A program made the translations under genes and the position numbers. Below are positions 12,906 to 25,877 of a DNA stretch of 64,000 nt, piece after piece (positions within the stretch are counted from its first letter, which is position 1; each line of letters starts with the position of its first letter). The stretch is taken from assembly GCF_026151205.1 (NCBI RefSeq), contig NC_087082.1:17701401-17765400 (forward strand). The letters run 5' to 3'. The stretch comes from Bolinopsis microptera (Eukaryota > Ctenophora > Tentaculata > Lobata > Bolinopsidae). The notes below the pieces were generated by a model. That model worked only from the letters and a program-made list of their open reading frames with translations, did not search any database and was not told where the DNA came from.

Positions 12906-14479
12906 ACTCACGGGATTGTCCATTTAGCGCGTAGTAGTACTGTAACTTGTAGGTGGGCACGTAGTCTCTATCCCAGCTAAACTTCATTTTAAACTTCATA
13001 TCTAAATCACATCCGAACCAGCCCTTAGCTCTGATTTACCCACTCTGGGTGTGCCAAGTTCCAAGATCTAAGTTTCAAGTCGTTCCAAGTTTCAAGTCCG
13101 AGTGGCTCCACAAAAAACCAGGCACAGACAGCAACCCTGTAAATCGTGCAACAAAACAGGACAGACTCTCACTACATGCAATGTAGTAAAAGAGAGAGAG
13201 AGAGAGAGTAGAACGGTTAACGGTCGGAGTGGTAGCCGGAAACCAAGAGTCTTATAAGTGTTGCTATAGCAACAAGCAGTGTAATTGTGGTTTATACAGT
13301 ACATTGATTGGTAAATTACTCGCATAATCATCCGGCTATCCAGTGAGTTGTAATAGGAGGTTAGTTTGTCACGTGGTTTAGTTAAGTACTTTGTCACGTG
13401 GTTAACTACGTCATAAGTGCAGACTGACGGAACTTTGTGCCTGTTACAGCTACTGTAGTGATCCGTGTTACATCAGCACATGTAATGTGGTAACTGGTAA
13501 GTAGTTGGTACGATTTAAGTTTACTGTTTTCAGTTCGCCACTTTCAGTTCACCACCCTATCCCAGGTGATAAAATGGTAAAAGTTAGTAAAAAGATTACA
13601 GACTATCTTGGGGGGTCGTGGTCTGGGCTCTGACGTAATACCCAGTCACAGTGTACAGTAACTGTAAGACCTCTATAATTGAATAATTGAGTAATCATAA
13701 GCGCCTCATCCCCACTAAGCGCCTCATCCCCACTAAGCGCCTCATCCCCACTAATAAATCTGGTATTAACAAGACCTCTACGTGTTTTGCTGTGAAGATA
13801 AAACTAACGTGGCGTCAATGTCAGATGATTGCATAGGTTGTAAAAACACAAGCGACCACAATATATAATATAGATAATATAAACATGGTAAACTAGCAGT
13901 GATTATGGTTTCGAAAAATCTTACATAATCGTAGACTATACTACTATAGTAGTCGAGAGCAACGTATTAATATGTATAAGGATCAGGTATTGAAAGTCGA
14001 TAGCATTATAAATTTATAAATTAGTTAATTAATAATTATCCAATTAACTTATTATCTGACGTAAAAATTGTTAGAACAAAAGTTTTTCTTCTTGATAATA
14101 TGAACACACTCGATTGATCCGCAATCTTTTACGATGTTCACAACTAAAGATATTCGACAAACAAGAAAGGTGGTAAAAAGTGGTAAAGTGGCAAAAAGTG
14201 GCCTTAAGACAAGTGGAAAAGTTTGGAAAAGTTGGTCAGCCATAAAGGGCACCTAATGGGACTCAAAAACGTCAAAAATCCTCCGAAAGCTTGGATGGTC
14301 AGCAGATCGATTTTTTCAGACGGATTTGTCTGTACTAAATAGTCTGTACTAAATTTGTCTGTACTAAATAGTTGAATTATAATTTTGTAAATACTAGACG
14401 TAGTAGTCATACTGTCAATAGTCGCAAAGTACTACATTAACATAGTAGTATTAATAATGGCTATACAGTGGGCACTTAC
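12906..14479. other. intron 11 sequence with short simple repeats
   Basis: Contains an (AG)n run near 13190-13208 and three-plus copies of an 18-bp unit (TAAGCGCCTCATCCCCAC) at 13698-13754. No exon-like sequence was found. Confidence 0.5.
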
Positions 14480-14680
14480 CTTGATTCATACCCTCGAACA
14501 TGGCAACTTTTCTGAGTATCTTGGGAGACGGATACAGTGGTTTTCTGTGGTGAGGACCCAGCTGTTCTATAGGTATAAACACGTTAGGATGAGGAGACAT
14601 CATCCTCATAGGAGGGCTGGGGCTCTTGGCTAGGGGTGGGGAGGTGTCGTTAAATAGCTTCGCTATCGGAGTTCTCCGTT
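14480..14680 (-). CDS. exon 11 of large acidic orphan protein
   Basis: Encodes residues 1533-1599. The sequence is Ser/Pro-rich (TSPPLAKSPSPP), then MRMMSPHPNVFIPIEQLG, then PSPKILRKVAMFEG. Two frames contain stops, and the open one matches phase 1 on both sides. The acceptor follows a CTCTCTCC pyrimidine tract and the donor is CAAG|GTAAGT. The SP sites suggest proline-directed phosphorylation (inference). The K-V-A-x-F-E string occurs in several cytoskeletal adaptor proteins, but I do not rest a call on it. Confidence 0.85.
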
Positions 14681-14893
14681 CTGAAAGGAGAGAGAGTTAG
14701 TAAGTAAGGTTGCTGAGATTGCACATTTATATATTATCAAATTTAAATGCAATTAAAAAAATGGAAACATGGATAATTAATGGATTAAGAAGTTTGAATA
14801 TGATTGCATTAGCAATTATTCGGTAATTTGTGAAAGTTAAAAAAGTGCTAGTGATGCAAGAGTGCCACTTTTAGCATGATATTGAGAACCAAC

Positions 14894-14957
14894 CTGTTAA
14901 ATCAGGGATCAAGACTTCAACGTCCACTGGGTTCACCTCATCGTAGCTTATATCAAC
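14894..14957 (-). CDS. exon 10 of large acidic orphan protein
   Basis: A 64-nt exon encoding VDISYDEVNPVDVEVLIPDLT plus one base (residues 1512-1532). Acceptor TTTTCAG|GTT, donor CAG|GTTGGT. Phase 0 in and phase 1 out both agree with the neighbours, and the peptide continues exon 9 smoothly. It is too small to judge function. Confidence 0.75.
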
Positions 14958-15895
14958 CTGAAAATTATTTGTCATGAATTACGTAGTTTCACTTCAGTCC
15001 GAATACCGTTCATAATATGCATGATAAGGAACAAAACGCTCATAATATGTCGTTGGTAGACAGCTTGGCTACTTATGATAAGTCTGACAGGATATCTAAC
15101 AATATTTTAAGTAAGTTTTTCCCATGCATTTGTTTAAATAATTATGTGAGACATGTTTCTGAAACATGTTTATTGTTTCATATTTTGAATCATTGTCAGA
15201 TTTATTAAAGACTGGATTAGCAATTAATACACTGTTCGCGTATTACAACATCTTTGTTTTATGTTTAGAGTCGTGTGAAAACTATCATTTCATGATCGCC
15301 AGCATCGTGATAAGCTGTTTTACAGGAGCGAGACGTCATATTCGCAAACATCTTCGCCGGTCCTTTGACTTTAGGCATCTTACTGTCCCTTAAAGTATAA
15401 ACGTTATAAAACTACTGATACGGTCCTTATTATTATTTCTTGATCTTATTGCTGAGTGCTTCCCCGTTGGAGCCGCATCTTAGCTCAACAACGTTACCTT
15501 TAAACACCTTTCACACAGATGGGGTTAGCTAACACGTCTGATCTTATACTGCATGCGTCTTGGTAAGTATCGTAGTTCAATAACAAAGCTGTCCACTAGA
15601 CCGTTAGGGAGCGGCTCATAAATACGCATGCGGACTCTCCCCCAAATTTCATGTATTCTTTCAGGTCTTTGTTGCTACACTATAAAAGCTAAACGAGTGT
15701 GCTCTTGACCTATATGGTCCAGCCATTAATCGCACCAACGCCTTCATTTAGCCTTTATTCTTTACCTCGATACGTACGCTCAGCTTTCATGTGTCCACTG
15801 TTCAAGATACTGATTGGACAACATGACTAAACTCATGAACCCTTGTTCCAATAGAGCACCACTATGATTTAAACGGTTCCTAAACGTTATTATAA

Positions 15896-16200
15896 CTAGC
15901 AGGAACCCGTCTTACTCTAAAGTGGTGTCAAGACTCAAGAGACTAAAATAACCATTACCTAGATTTAATTCGCGTTTTTGACACCACTTAAGGGTCAAAA
16001 TTTTGGCCACTAAAATTCTTATTCCTTGGCCAATTTTTTATTTTTTCATGCTGATTTGAAAAGCATAAAAGCATTTGACCTAGTCAAAAAAGTTTCAGTT
16101 GTATATCTTTTACGGTTTTAGCGGAAAGTCGTGTTAAAGTTGATGCCGTGGTGTCAGTAAAATGGCACGGATAAACATATATCGTCTCGCTTTATATATA
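15896..16200 (+). mobile_element. dispersed repeat copy 1 (inverse of 59909-60217)
   Basis: About 305 bp beginning AGCAGGAACCCGTCTTACTC and ending in ATATCGTCTCGCTTTATAT. An inverted, roughly 80-85% similar copy lies at 59909-60217. It contains GTGGTGTCAAGACTC and the inverse-related TTTTTGACACCACTT. Non-coding; probably a MITE or SINE-like family of unknown class. It directly abuts the array that follows. Confidence 0.7.
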
Positions 16201-16284
16201 GTAAGATGGTTGCAAGTTTACAACGAAGAGCCAATCGATAAACTACCATTTATTGCGGTCCCTTATGGTACTAGTCACAGTTTC

Positions 16285-17630
16285 CGCGTTATTAATGATA
16301 TTATGACTATGTTAACCAGTGAACCTTATCACGCATTATTAATGATATTATTTAGCCAGTAAACCTTATCACGCGTTATTAATGATAATACTATTTAACC
16401 AGTACACCTTATCACGCGTTATTAATGATAATATTATTTAACCAGTAAACCTTATCACGCATTATTAATGATATTATTTAACCAGTACACCTTATCACGC
16501 GTTATTAATGATAATACTATTTAGCCAGTAAACCTTATCACGTGTTATTAATGATATTATTTAACCAGTGAACCTTATCACGCATTATTAATGATATTAT
16601 TTAACCAGTGAACCTTATCACGCATTATTAATGATATTATTTAACCAGTACACCTTATCACGCGTTATTAATGATAATACTATTTAGCCAGTAAACCTTA
16701 TCACGCATTATTAATGATATTATTTAACCAGTACACCTTATCACGCGTTATTAATGATAATACTATTTAGCCAGTAAACCTTATCACGCATTATTAATGA
16801 TATTATTATTTAGCCAGTAAACCTTATCACGCATTATTAATGATATTATTATTTAGCCAGTAAACCTTATCACGCATTATTAATGATATTATTTAACCAG
16901 TACACCTTATCACGCATTATTAATGATATTATTTAACCAGTACACCTTATCACGCGTTATTAATGATAATACTATTTAGCCAGTACACCTTATCACGCAT
17001 TATTAATGATATTATTATTTAGCCAGTAAACCTTATCACGCATTATTAATGATATTATTATTTAGCCAGTAAACCTTATCACGCATTATTAATGATATTA
17101 TTATTTAGCCAGTAAACCTTATCACGCATTATTAATGATATTATTTAACCAGTAAACCTTATCACGCATTATTAATGATATTATTTAACCAGTACACCTT
17201 ATCACGCATTATTAATGATATTATTTAACCAGTACACCTTATCACGCGTTATTAATGATAATACTATTTAGCCAGTACACCTTATCACGCATTATTAATG
17301 ATATTATTATTTAGCCAGTAAACCTTATCACGCATTATTAATGATATTATTATTTAGCCAGTAAACCTTATCACGCATTATTAATGATATTATTTAACCA
17401 GTACACCTTATCACGCGTTATTAATGATAATACTATTTAGCCAGTAAACCTTATCACGCATTATTAATGATATTATTATTTAGCCAGTAAACCTTATCAC
17501 GCATTATTAATGATATTATTATTTAGCCAGTAAACCTTATCACGCGTTATTAATGATAATACTATTTAACCAGTACACCTTATCACGCGTTATTAATGAT
17601 AATATTATTTAACCAGTATACCTTATCACT
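16285..17630. repeat. about 41-47-bp minisatellite, about 31 copies
   Basis: Units contain ACCTTATCACGCATTATTAA and TGATATTATTTAACCAGTA. Variants differ in CGCATT or CGCGTT, in ATATTATT or ATAATACT, and in AACCAG or AGCCAG. The variants recur in a partly ordered way, suggesting higher-order units that amplified together. Confidence 0.95.
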
Positions 17631-18347
17631 CGCCAGATCTGCAGTTGAGCTCGACCAGATAATATCAATATAATCTAAAACCAATTTTTAAGTCAGTTAC
17701 AATTAGCGAGCTCCTATGGTTTACTGTTAAATTCATAAACAGGATAATATTAAACATTAGCTGCGAGTGACTGTCTGTTTATTTACGCTATCTGTGCACT
17801 AAAAACTCGGAATTTTAACAGACGAACATTCGGACAAAAATTACATATTACCACAAACATAGAATTGAACTCTACCGGTTTGATTTTTTCTTAGCCATCA
17901 TCTCCTTAGCGATTAAAGTCCTTGTTTATAATCATTTTTTCATATATAATTCCATAAAAAAAATTAATTCTATTTCAAGGTAATCGTCGACTTAAAGGAA
18001 AATGGCGTTTTGTTTTAACTCTTAATTTTGGGATTTGTTTGGATAACTGATCAAGAAACATCTAGAATACTAAAGATGTCAATTGTCAAGCTATCTTGAT
18101 TCTTTGGACAATTAAAAACATGCCGTTCCCAAACAGTAAACACCTTGTTGTTTAAATCACAAAAATTACATTTATTTGGCTAGCTTTACATTCAGTGTCT
18201 TTTGATCTCAGATGGTTGATCGCTGATTTACTTTGTCATCAAAAGCCAGTAAGTAACTACAATCGTATACCATGCCTTCGGCTTGACTTCCTGATCGTAG
18301 ATTTGAATAAATGAAATTAAAATAAATCATTGATAAATGAAATTTAC
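17631..18347. other. intron 9 sequence, no feature recognised
   Basis: AT-rich unique sequence between the minisatellite and exon 9. Nothing supportable. Confidence 0.4.
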
Positions 18348-18465
18348 CTGATCAGGTATGACTTGAACTGGAACCCATTTGTTAGTTGCTTTCGTTCGGT
18401 TCTTGTATTTCGATCGCAAGGAGCTCATTTTATCTTTTGGCTTGCTGAACTTCTTTTGTAGTTCA
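18348..18465 (-). CDS. exon 9 of large acidic orphan protein
   Basis: Encodes residues 1472-1511, a strongly basic stretch starting ELQKKFSKPKDK and continuing SLRSKYKNRTK, then NKWVPVQVIPDQ. Acceptor AATTTTCAG|T, donor CAG|GTAAAT, phase 2 in and phase 0 out. The basic patch contrasts with the acidic bulk of the protein and could bind nucleic acid, phospholipid or the acidic region itself (inference). The 6.9-kb intron before it contains the nested palindromes. Confidence 0.8.
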
Positions 18466-18565
18466 CTGAAAATTCAGATAATCAATATAGTTATATTTCC
18501 AATTTGGTTGGTTCTCATAGTACAGTTTTGATATTTAATCGAGAAAGATTTGGTCGCACCAACTT

Positions 18566-18996
18566 ATCACAATGCTGGCAAGCATTACCGTCGCCCTTAT
18601 ATTCACAACACTATTTACCCCCTAGATACGATTATATCCCCTTTATTGTTTTCCAGGCATTAAGACTCATCGAAAGTAGTTCAGCAGGTACATTTAAGTT
18701 CAAAACATTCTAATTCAATGTTGAAGATGACAGGAATAAGAAATAGTTATATGGAGGTTTTTAAGAAATTTGCGCAAAGACGCGCCAGCATGTTATACGA
18801 AATTAGGTAAAAAACCCAAAATCGCCATATTCAGGTGCCTTAAAAACCATGTTAAAATTGAGTTAGAGATCTGAAACTTTGCAGAGCGTCTAGACCTTGT
18901 CCATATCGCCTGTAAAAAAAATTTCATGTTTCAGGAGTATCGGGAAGTGGGTTTTCTGGAACCCCTGTTTTACAACAGATTGTCGTGAAGCTATAT
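18566..18996 (+). repeat. segment A, inverted copy of 20350-20780
   Basis: Runs from TATCACAATGCTGGCAAGC to CAACAGATTGTCGTGAAG. The reverse complement lies at about 20350-20780 with few differences. It is the outer partner of the loop region of the 3.1-kb palindrome that follows. Confidence 0.85.
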
Positions 18997-19016
18997 ATGT
19001 ATATATATGTATATAT

Positions 19017-22000
19017 GTATTTGACCAAAACCCATAATCATGGGTAGAGTGAACCGCTGCCAGTGTCTCTCTTTTCCAAACAAAAGGAAATGATATTAAT
19101 TTGAGGAACCGTCCGCAAATGCAAATTGATACCGAGAATGAAATCGGTCGCTCGCTTTTCCCATTTAATAAGCTTTATTACAATTCGTAAGCCGTGAATG
19201 AATGGGAAAAGCGAGCGACCGATTTCATTCTCGGTATCAATTTGCATTTGCGGACGGTTCCTCAAATTAATATCATTTCCTTTTGTTTGGAAAAGAGAGA
19301 CACTGGCAGCGGTTCACTCTACCCATGATTATGGGTTTTGGTCAAATATCATCTCTTTTTGATTATAATGTCAGGATAATTTACACAGTCGAAACTTCAT
19401 TTTAATAAGGAGATAATTTCAACGATTTCGAAATTCTGACTTTGAAAACGTTTCCTTGTGTTTAGGTAGGTATATCTGTCGATTACCGACTGAATATGGC
19501 ACTTTTTACTCATTCAAGTTGGCATTAAATTCATATATAATGCCATTTAAATATCGTGGAAAGCAGAATATATTCGAAATCACGAATGAGCAAAATTCTC
19601 ACCTTTCGCACGTGCAAACTTTGAGCGGACGTTGCGTGCGCATACAATATTGAATCACCGTAAATTTTTGCATAGTGGTATTTAATATATAGTTTGATAA
19701 GCATGCAAAGTTTCAGAAGATTTCAAAAAGAACTTGGATCACAACGGGACTCCAAAGTTGATAAAAATCGTGAAAATCAAAATTTTTAGTGATTTTAGCA
19801 ATTTTCTATCAATTTGGGCGTGTCCCCACGTGTGCAACTTTTCGATTTTTAACTTTAAAATTAGCCTATAACACAATTTAAACCTTTAAGAAGCAAAATT
19901 GAGCTCCACAACCCAAGGGATGGCCCAACACCAGAGAATACTAATTTACAACTTTTGTGTTTTTATAAAATTATTCTTCAAAAAAGCACTAACTTCAATA
20001 GCAAATATCTTTATGAAGGAGCAAGGTAGGAAACTTTTCCGGTAGATTTTCGGAATGCTTGAACAATTATCTAAGATGAAAATGTCCTCAGATTTTGAAT
20101 AAAATTACTCCTTAATGGTGTAAAATCGATTTGAAAAGTTGTTACTTTGTCAAAAATCAAGTTTTAAAAACACTTAATTTGATGACGTCATCAAGTGATG
20201 ATGATGACGTTAAATTATTTTTTAATACAATGTAAACTAAAGCTTAAACGATTATCTTTAAAACCTGTGGTTCGAGATGACTGTATCGTTTATACTTTTG
20301 AATCTACGGACACTTAAATGTAGGCTACAATTGACTGCAAAAAGCGTCTATACTATACTTCACGACAATCTGTTGTAAAACAGGGGTTCCAGAAAACCCA
20401 CTTGCCGATACTGCTGAAACATGAAATTTTGTTTACAGTCGATTTGGACAAGGTCTAGACGCCCTGCAAAGTTTCAGATCTCTAACTCAATTTTAACATG
20501 GTTTTTAAGGCACCTGAATATGGCGATTTTGGGTTTTTTACCTAATTTCGTATAACATGCTGGCGCGTATTTTGCGCAAATTTCTTAAAAACCTCCACAT
20601 AACTATTTCTTATTCCTGTCATCTTTAACATTGAACTAGAATGTTTTGAACTTAAATATACCTGCTGAACTACTTTCGATGAGTCTTAATGCCTGGAAAA
20701 CAATAAATGGGATATAATAGTATAGGGGGTAAATAGTATTGTGAATATAAGGGCGACGGTAATGCTTGCCAGCATTGTGATAGACGCTTTTTGCAGTCAA
20801 TTGTAGCCTACATTTAAGTGTCCGTAGATTCAAAAGTATAAACGATACAGTCATCTCGAACCACAGGTTTTAAAGATAATTGTTTAAGCTTTAGTTTACA
20901 TTGTATTGAAAAATAATTTAACGTCATCATCATCACTTGATGACGTCATCAAGTTAAGTGTTTTTAAAACTTGACTTTTGACAAAGTAACAACTTTTTAA
21001 ATCGATTTTACACTATTAAGGAGTAATTTTATTCAAAATCTGAGGACATTTTCATCTTAGATAATTGTTCAAGCATTCCGAAAATCTACCGGAATAGTTT
21101 CCTACCTTGCTCCTTCATAAAGATATTTGCTATTGAAGTTAGTGCTTTTTTGAAGAATAATTTTATAAAAACACAAAAGTTGTGAATTAGTATTCTCTGG
21201 TGTTGGGCCATCCCTTGGGTTGTGGAGCTCAATTTTGCTTCTTAAAGGTGTAAATTGTGTTATAGGCTAGTTTTAAAGTTAAAAATCGAAAAGTTGCACA
21301 CGTGGGGACACGCCCAAATTCATTTAAAATAGCTAAAATCGCTAAAAATTTTGATTTTCACGATTTTTATCAACTTTGGAGTCCCGTTGTGATCCAAGTT
21401 CTTTTTTAAATCTTCTGAAACTTTGCATGCTTATCAAACTATATATTAAATACCACTATGCAAAAATTTACGGTGATTCAATATTGTATGCGCACGCGAC
21501 GTCCGCTCAAAGTTTGCACGTGCGAAAGGTGAGAAATTTGCTCATTCGTGATTTCGAACATATTCTGCTTTCCACAATATTTAAAATTAAATGGCATTAT
21601 ATATGAATTTAATGCCAACTTGAATGAGTAAAAAGTGCCATATTCAGTCGGTTATCGACAGAAATACCTAACTAAACACAAGGAAACGTTTTCAAAGGCA
21701 GAATTTCGAAATCGTCGAAATTACCTCCTTGTTAATGAAGTTTTGACTAGCTGTGTAAATTATCCTGACATTATAATCAAAAAGAGATGATATTTGACCA
21801 AAACCCATAATCATGGGTAGAGTGTACCGCTGCCAGTGTCTCTCTTTTCCAAACAAAAGGAAATGATATTAATTTGAGGAACAGTCCGCTAATGCAAATT
21901 GATACCGAGAATGAAATCGGTCGCTCGCTTTTTCCATTCGATCACGGCCTACGAATTGTAATAAAGCTTATTGATTTGAAAAAGCGAGCGACCGATTTCA

Positions 22001-22123
22001 TTCTCGGTATCAATTTGCATTAGCGGACTGTTCCTCAAATTAATATCATTTCCTTTTGTTTGGAAAAGAGAGACACTGGCAGCGGTACACTCTACCCATG
22101 ATTATGGGTTTTGGTCAAATATA
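19017..22123. mobile_element. 3.1-kb nested palindromic element
   Basis: Two inverted arms of about 1.33 kb (19017-20349 and 20782-22123) surround a 430-bp centre. Each arm begins with its own roughly 330-bp palindrome (19017-19349, 21790-22123) bounded by TATTTGACCAAAACCCATAA and its inverse. The loops of the two small palindromes are themselves inverted to each other. The inner arm ends read GACTGCAAAAAGCGTCTAT. Arms differ by few substitutions, so the structure is young or kept similar by gene conversion. No transposase frame is visible. The repeat class is unknown. Confidence 0.85.
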
Positions 22124-23365
22124 ATATATTATCACACTTTCGAGCCAAATTTAGCAGGAAAGCAGAATTGATATTACATGCCCCGATGGGGAGCACTGGC
22201 TCTCACCCGGGGGCATGAAATATCAATCAGTTACTCAGAGAGAGCCCGATATTCCCATCTAGGAACAAGGAGCCCACTCTCAACAACTGTTCTACTACTG
22301 CGAGGTACTGATTTAAATAAAGATTTAAATCAACAACCTTAAGTAGTCTATGACCGTTAATGCAATGATCAGATAAACTTTCCAGTATTAGGAAAAATTT
22401 ATATTTGTACCTGGTTTTGAAAATATTTCCTTGTGTTTGAGATGCGTCAAGCAAAATAAAATTTTTTGTTGTAAAACTTTTTCAAGCTGTTCCCTTTTTA
22501 TTGCACTTTATAGTTCAAAGCCTAATTAGGCTTCGGATGATGAAACAAAGTAAAAACTCCCTGGCTTGTACGAGCTTTAAGTGACTTAAGGTTATTGAAA
22601 ACGAGATCAAAGTTTACAAGCAGACTTGAAAGTTTCACAAAGTTTTGGTACTTGTCAGCGATACAATCAATCAGGATAATTAATTTCCTTAATCGCTTAC
22701 TTGAAATTAAAAAGGAAGTGTCAGAACAAACTACAGTCACCCTCACAAAAAATAGTAAACACTAGACGATGTTTGATTAATTCGAACGAAGAAAACACAC
22801 AAAACAAAGCCAGATTTCAGCCATTTCAGACCTCAATTTTAACCCCCTCTGATCCCTTCTTTGAGCCATATTCCATATAGAAATTGTGCAGAAATTATAC
22901 TTGGCTTTTCCAAACCGGTTTCGCCTAGATTAGCTTGCGAAATTCGTGGCTGATCTATAAACAGACTGATAAAGAGACTTATATGTAGATTCTGTACAAT
23001 AAAGAGCGAAAATTCTATCCCAGGACTAGTTTCAACTGAATTTTAGTTAGTGCAAATAAGTGCAATAAAAACATCCTATAAAATATAATATTTATATAAA
23101 TATATCAAGGGACGAATGACGTAACTTAATCAGCTAATCTGGTTATAAATTAGTCTGGGCACTGGGGCAAACAGGTCCGATGATTAATGTGCTGCCATTC
23201 ATTAGACCAATTCAATATTGGTAACAGTACGGGTGAACTACCTGGCCATGACCAGGGTGGTTATAGGCTGGTGGAGTACTGCGTTCTAAAATGTTGAAGA
23301 GATACATTTGAATATTACAAATGTTCTGATAATTTCCAGTTCAAATAATTTCTAGCTCGAAGCAG
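22124..23365. other. intron 8 sequence with fragment of a repeat family
   Basis: 22135-22235 carries CCAAATTTAGCAGGAAAGCAG, inversely related to sequence at 24078-24110 and 24820-24850, and a short hairpin around ATGCCCCGATGGGG...CCCGGGGGCAT. The rest is unremarkable. Confidence 0.5.
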
Positions 23366-24855
23366 ATAATGGCAAATAATGGCAAGTAAAGATGAATACT
23401 GACTAAGAACTAAGCAGCATACTTGATAAAATTCTAAGTCAACGATTACAAGTTGCATTGATTAAATCATTCTGAAATAACAGACAATCAAGAATCAAGA
23501 CGGACGATAATATTGTTGATGTAAATTAGGGAGTGTAGTGTATAATGTGGACTGATAAATAGACACTAATTATGACACCACAGCTCTATTCAAATACAAG
23601 AACTAGGAAATTCTTTCACCTCATCGTAGATACAGATTATACGATAAGAACTGTGATGTATAATCAACACTTAAACGGATGTTCTATACATTATACTGCA
23701 TCTACAGTTTTAATGACTCTAAAAATATCTAATAGAAATAAAGTATTAGAATCACCTCACATCAATTGATTTGCAGGATGTAATTACGTATCAAACGCGC
23801 TCGCGGCGGAATATTCTAGACTCATAAGTACAAGACCCATAGGCGGAAAAAACATTAATATTCGATGCACTACGTACCAGAAAAAAGCAAATTGGGCGCG
23901 GCATACAGCATTCACTGTGTCATAAATGTGATACGGGAGATTCTAATTTCACGTATTGTAACTTTAATATCTGAAATACTAACTTATCGAGAGCTATATA
24001 TAGCTTGGACATTATAAACATAAATAAGTTCGACATGTCTAGTTTTGCTTTGGTGAGATTTATAACTAACGTTTGATCAAATTCTGCTTTCCAGGCCAAA
24101 TTTGGCTCCAAATAATGGCAAATAATGGCAAGTAAAGATGTATAGTGACTAAGAACTAAGCAGAATACTTGATAAAATTCTAAGTCAACGATTACAAGTT
24201 GCATTGATTAAATCATTCTGAAATAACAGACAATCAAGAATCAAGACGGACGATAATATTGTTGGTGTAAATTAGGGTGTGCAGTGTATAATGTGGACTG
24301 ATAAATAGACAATCATGGCGCCAACCCTATTCAAATTTAACAACCAGGAAATTCTTTCACCTTATCGCAGATACAGATTATACGATAAGGACTGTGATGT
24401 ATAATCAACACTTAAACGGATGTTCTATACATTATACTGCATCTACAGTTTTAATGACTCTAAAAATATCTAATAGAAATAAAGTATTAGAATCACCTCA
24501 CATCAATTGATTTGCAGGATGTAATTACGTATCAAACGCGCTCGCGGCGGAATATTCTAGACTCATAAGTACAAGACCCATAGGCGGAAAAAACATTAAT
24601 ATTCGATGCACTACGTACCAGAAAAAAGCAAATTGGGCGCGGCATACAGCATTCACTGTGTCATAAATGTGAAACGCGAGATTCTAATTTCACGTATTGT
24701 AACTTTAATATCTGAAATACTAACTTATCGAGAGCTATATATAGCTTGGACATTATAAACATAAATAAGTTCGACATGTCTAGTTTTGCTTTGGTGAGAT
24801 TTATAACTAACGTTTGATCAAATTCTGCTTTCCCGGCCAAATTTGGCTCCAAATA
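23366..24855 (+). repeat. tandem duplication, two copies of about 740 bp
   Basis: Copy 1 is 23366-24111 and copy 2 is 24112-24855. They agree over nearly their whole length, including GGCAAATAATGGCAAGTAAAG at the start and GGCCAAATTTGGCTCC at the end. Differences are scattered substitutions and small indels. Open frames inside (up to 94 codons) are not conserved between copies at their ends and I do not call them genes. Confidence 0.9.
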
Positions 24856-24873
24856 AAGTGTGATAAAACATTA

Positions 24874-25038
24874 ATCACATGCCTTCTCATGCGATATCAA
24901 CATTTTCAAAACTCGGCAAGCCTCGTGATTGAAAATGTCGATATAACCCTCGGCAAGCCTCGGGAAATATCGAAACTTTCGCTAACTCGGCAAGCCTCGT
25001 GGGCGAAAGTTTTGATATCGCATGAGAAGGCATGTGAT
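24874..25038. mobile_element. 165-bp palindromic MITE-like hairpin
   Basis: The outer arms are ATCACATGCCTTCTCATGCG and its inverse. Within the hairpin the motif CTCGGCAAGCCTCG occurs three times. It starts right after copy 2 of the tandem duplication. Probably a small non-autonomous DNA element or structured repeat. No clear target duplication. Confidence 0.7.
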
Positions 25039-25320
25039 AAATGTATAATATCTTATATATCCCCTCCCCATTCTAAACAGACAACATGTGACAGTATTTG
25101 CCTTCCTCCTATACCGCTCTGAACGATGCCATATTTGCCCATAATATCAATAAATTTCGTTTCCGAATCATAAACGTGTCCACTCTTAAAATTTAGCAAC
25201 GTGGGCGATTAACTTAACCTGACATGCCTTTCGTTGGCTAATAACTTAATGAAGTTGTCACTGCAGTTGTCAGGTGACACGTACTATACGCTGCTGCTCA
25301 TATCAAAATGTCAGACTCAC

Positions 25321-25877
25321 CCGAAGATCTGCTTGTCAATCTTGACCACATCGGAGGGTTTAACCGTTCTGTTCCCAGGCCTCCCTCCTACTCCATGCTG
25401 TGCTGACAACCTCTCTGATATAGTCTGAGCCAGACTTGATATCGGGGATAACTGCTCATCTTCACTCTCGTCTCTCTCTTCCACGTGCAGCTCTCTGGTT
25501 GAGCCACCTATATTGTTTTGTAAGAAGAACAGTTGAGCTTCAAGGATCGGATCATTGTTGAAAGAAGATGGCGTGAGTTGAGTACCATGGAGACCAGCGT
25601 ACGCGCTTTGTCGTCCAGGACGGTCCCCAGACGAAGCAGAGCGTTTCAGAGACCCTCTCTGTCCGGCTAGTGAGCCTCTCTGTCCGGCTAGTGGGTGTTG
25701 GACAATCTCTGATAACAGCCCTGTTGATAATACCATTCCGTCAGAATCATAATCGCAGCTTTTAGAGTTGATAAGGTGGGAGGTCTTGCTGGTTCCTTGA
25801 GGGGTGTAGTCTGAGAATGACGTGAGGGATCTAGCTGGTCTAATATCGTCCTCGTCCTCGTCCTCACATACCACCCT
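25321..25877 (-). CDS. exon 8 of large acidic orphan protein
   Basis: A 557-nt exon encoding residues 1287-1471. It begins RVVCEDEDEDD, is rich in Ser, Gly and charged residues, and contains an exact tandem peptide duplication (LAGQRGS twice, near residues 1349-1362) from a 21-bp DNA duplication. It ends in KIDKQIFG. The acceptor is CTTTTCAG and the donor is GG|GTGAGT, phase 2. Only this frame is open. The central segment (DPILEAQLFFLQNN) may be helical. No domain recognised. Confidence 0.85.
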
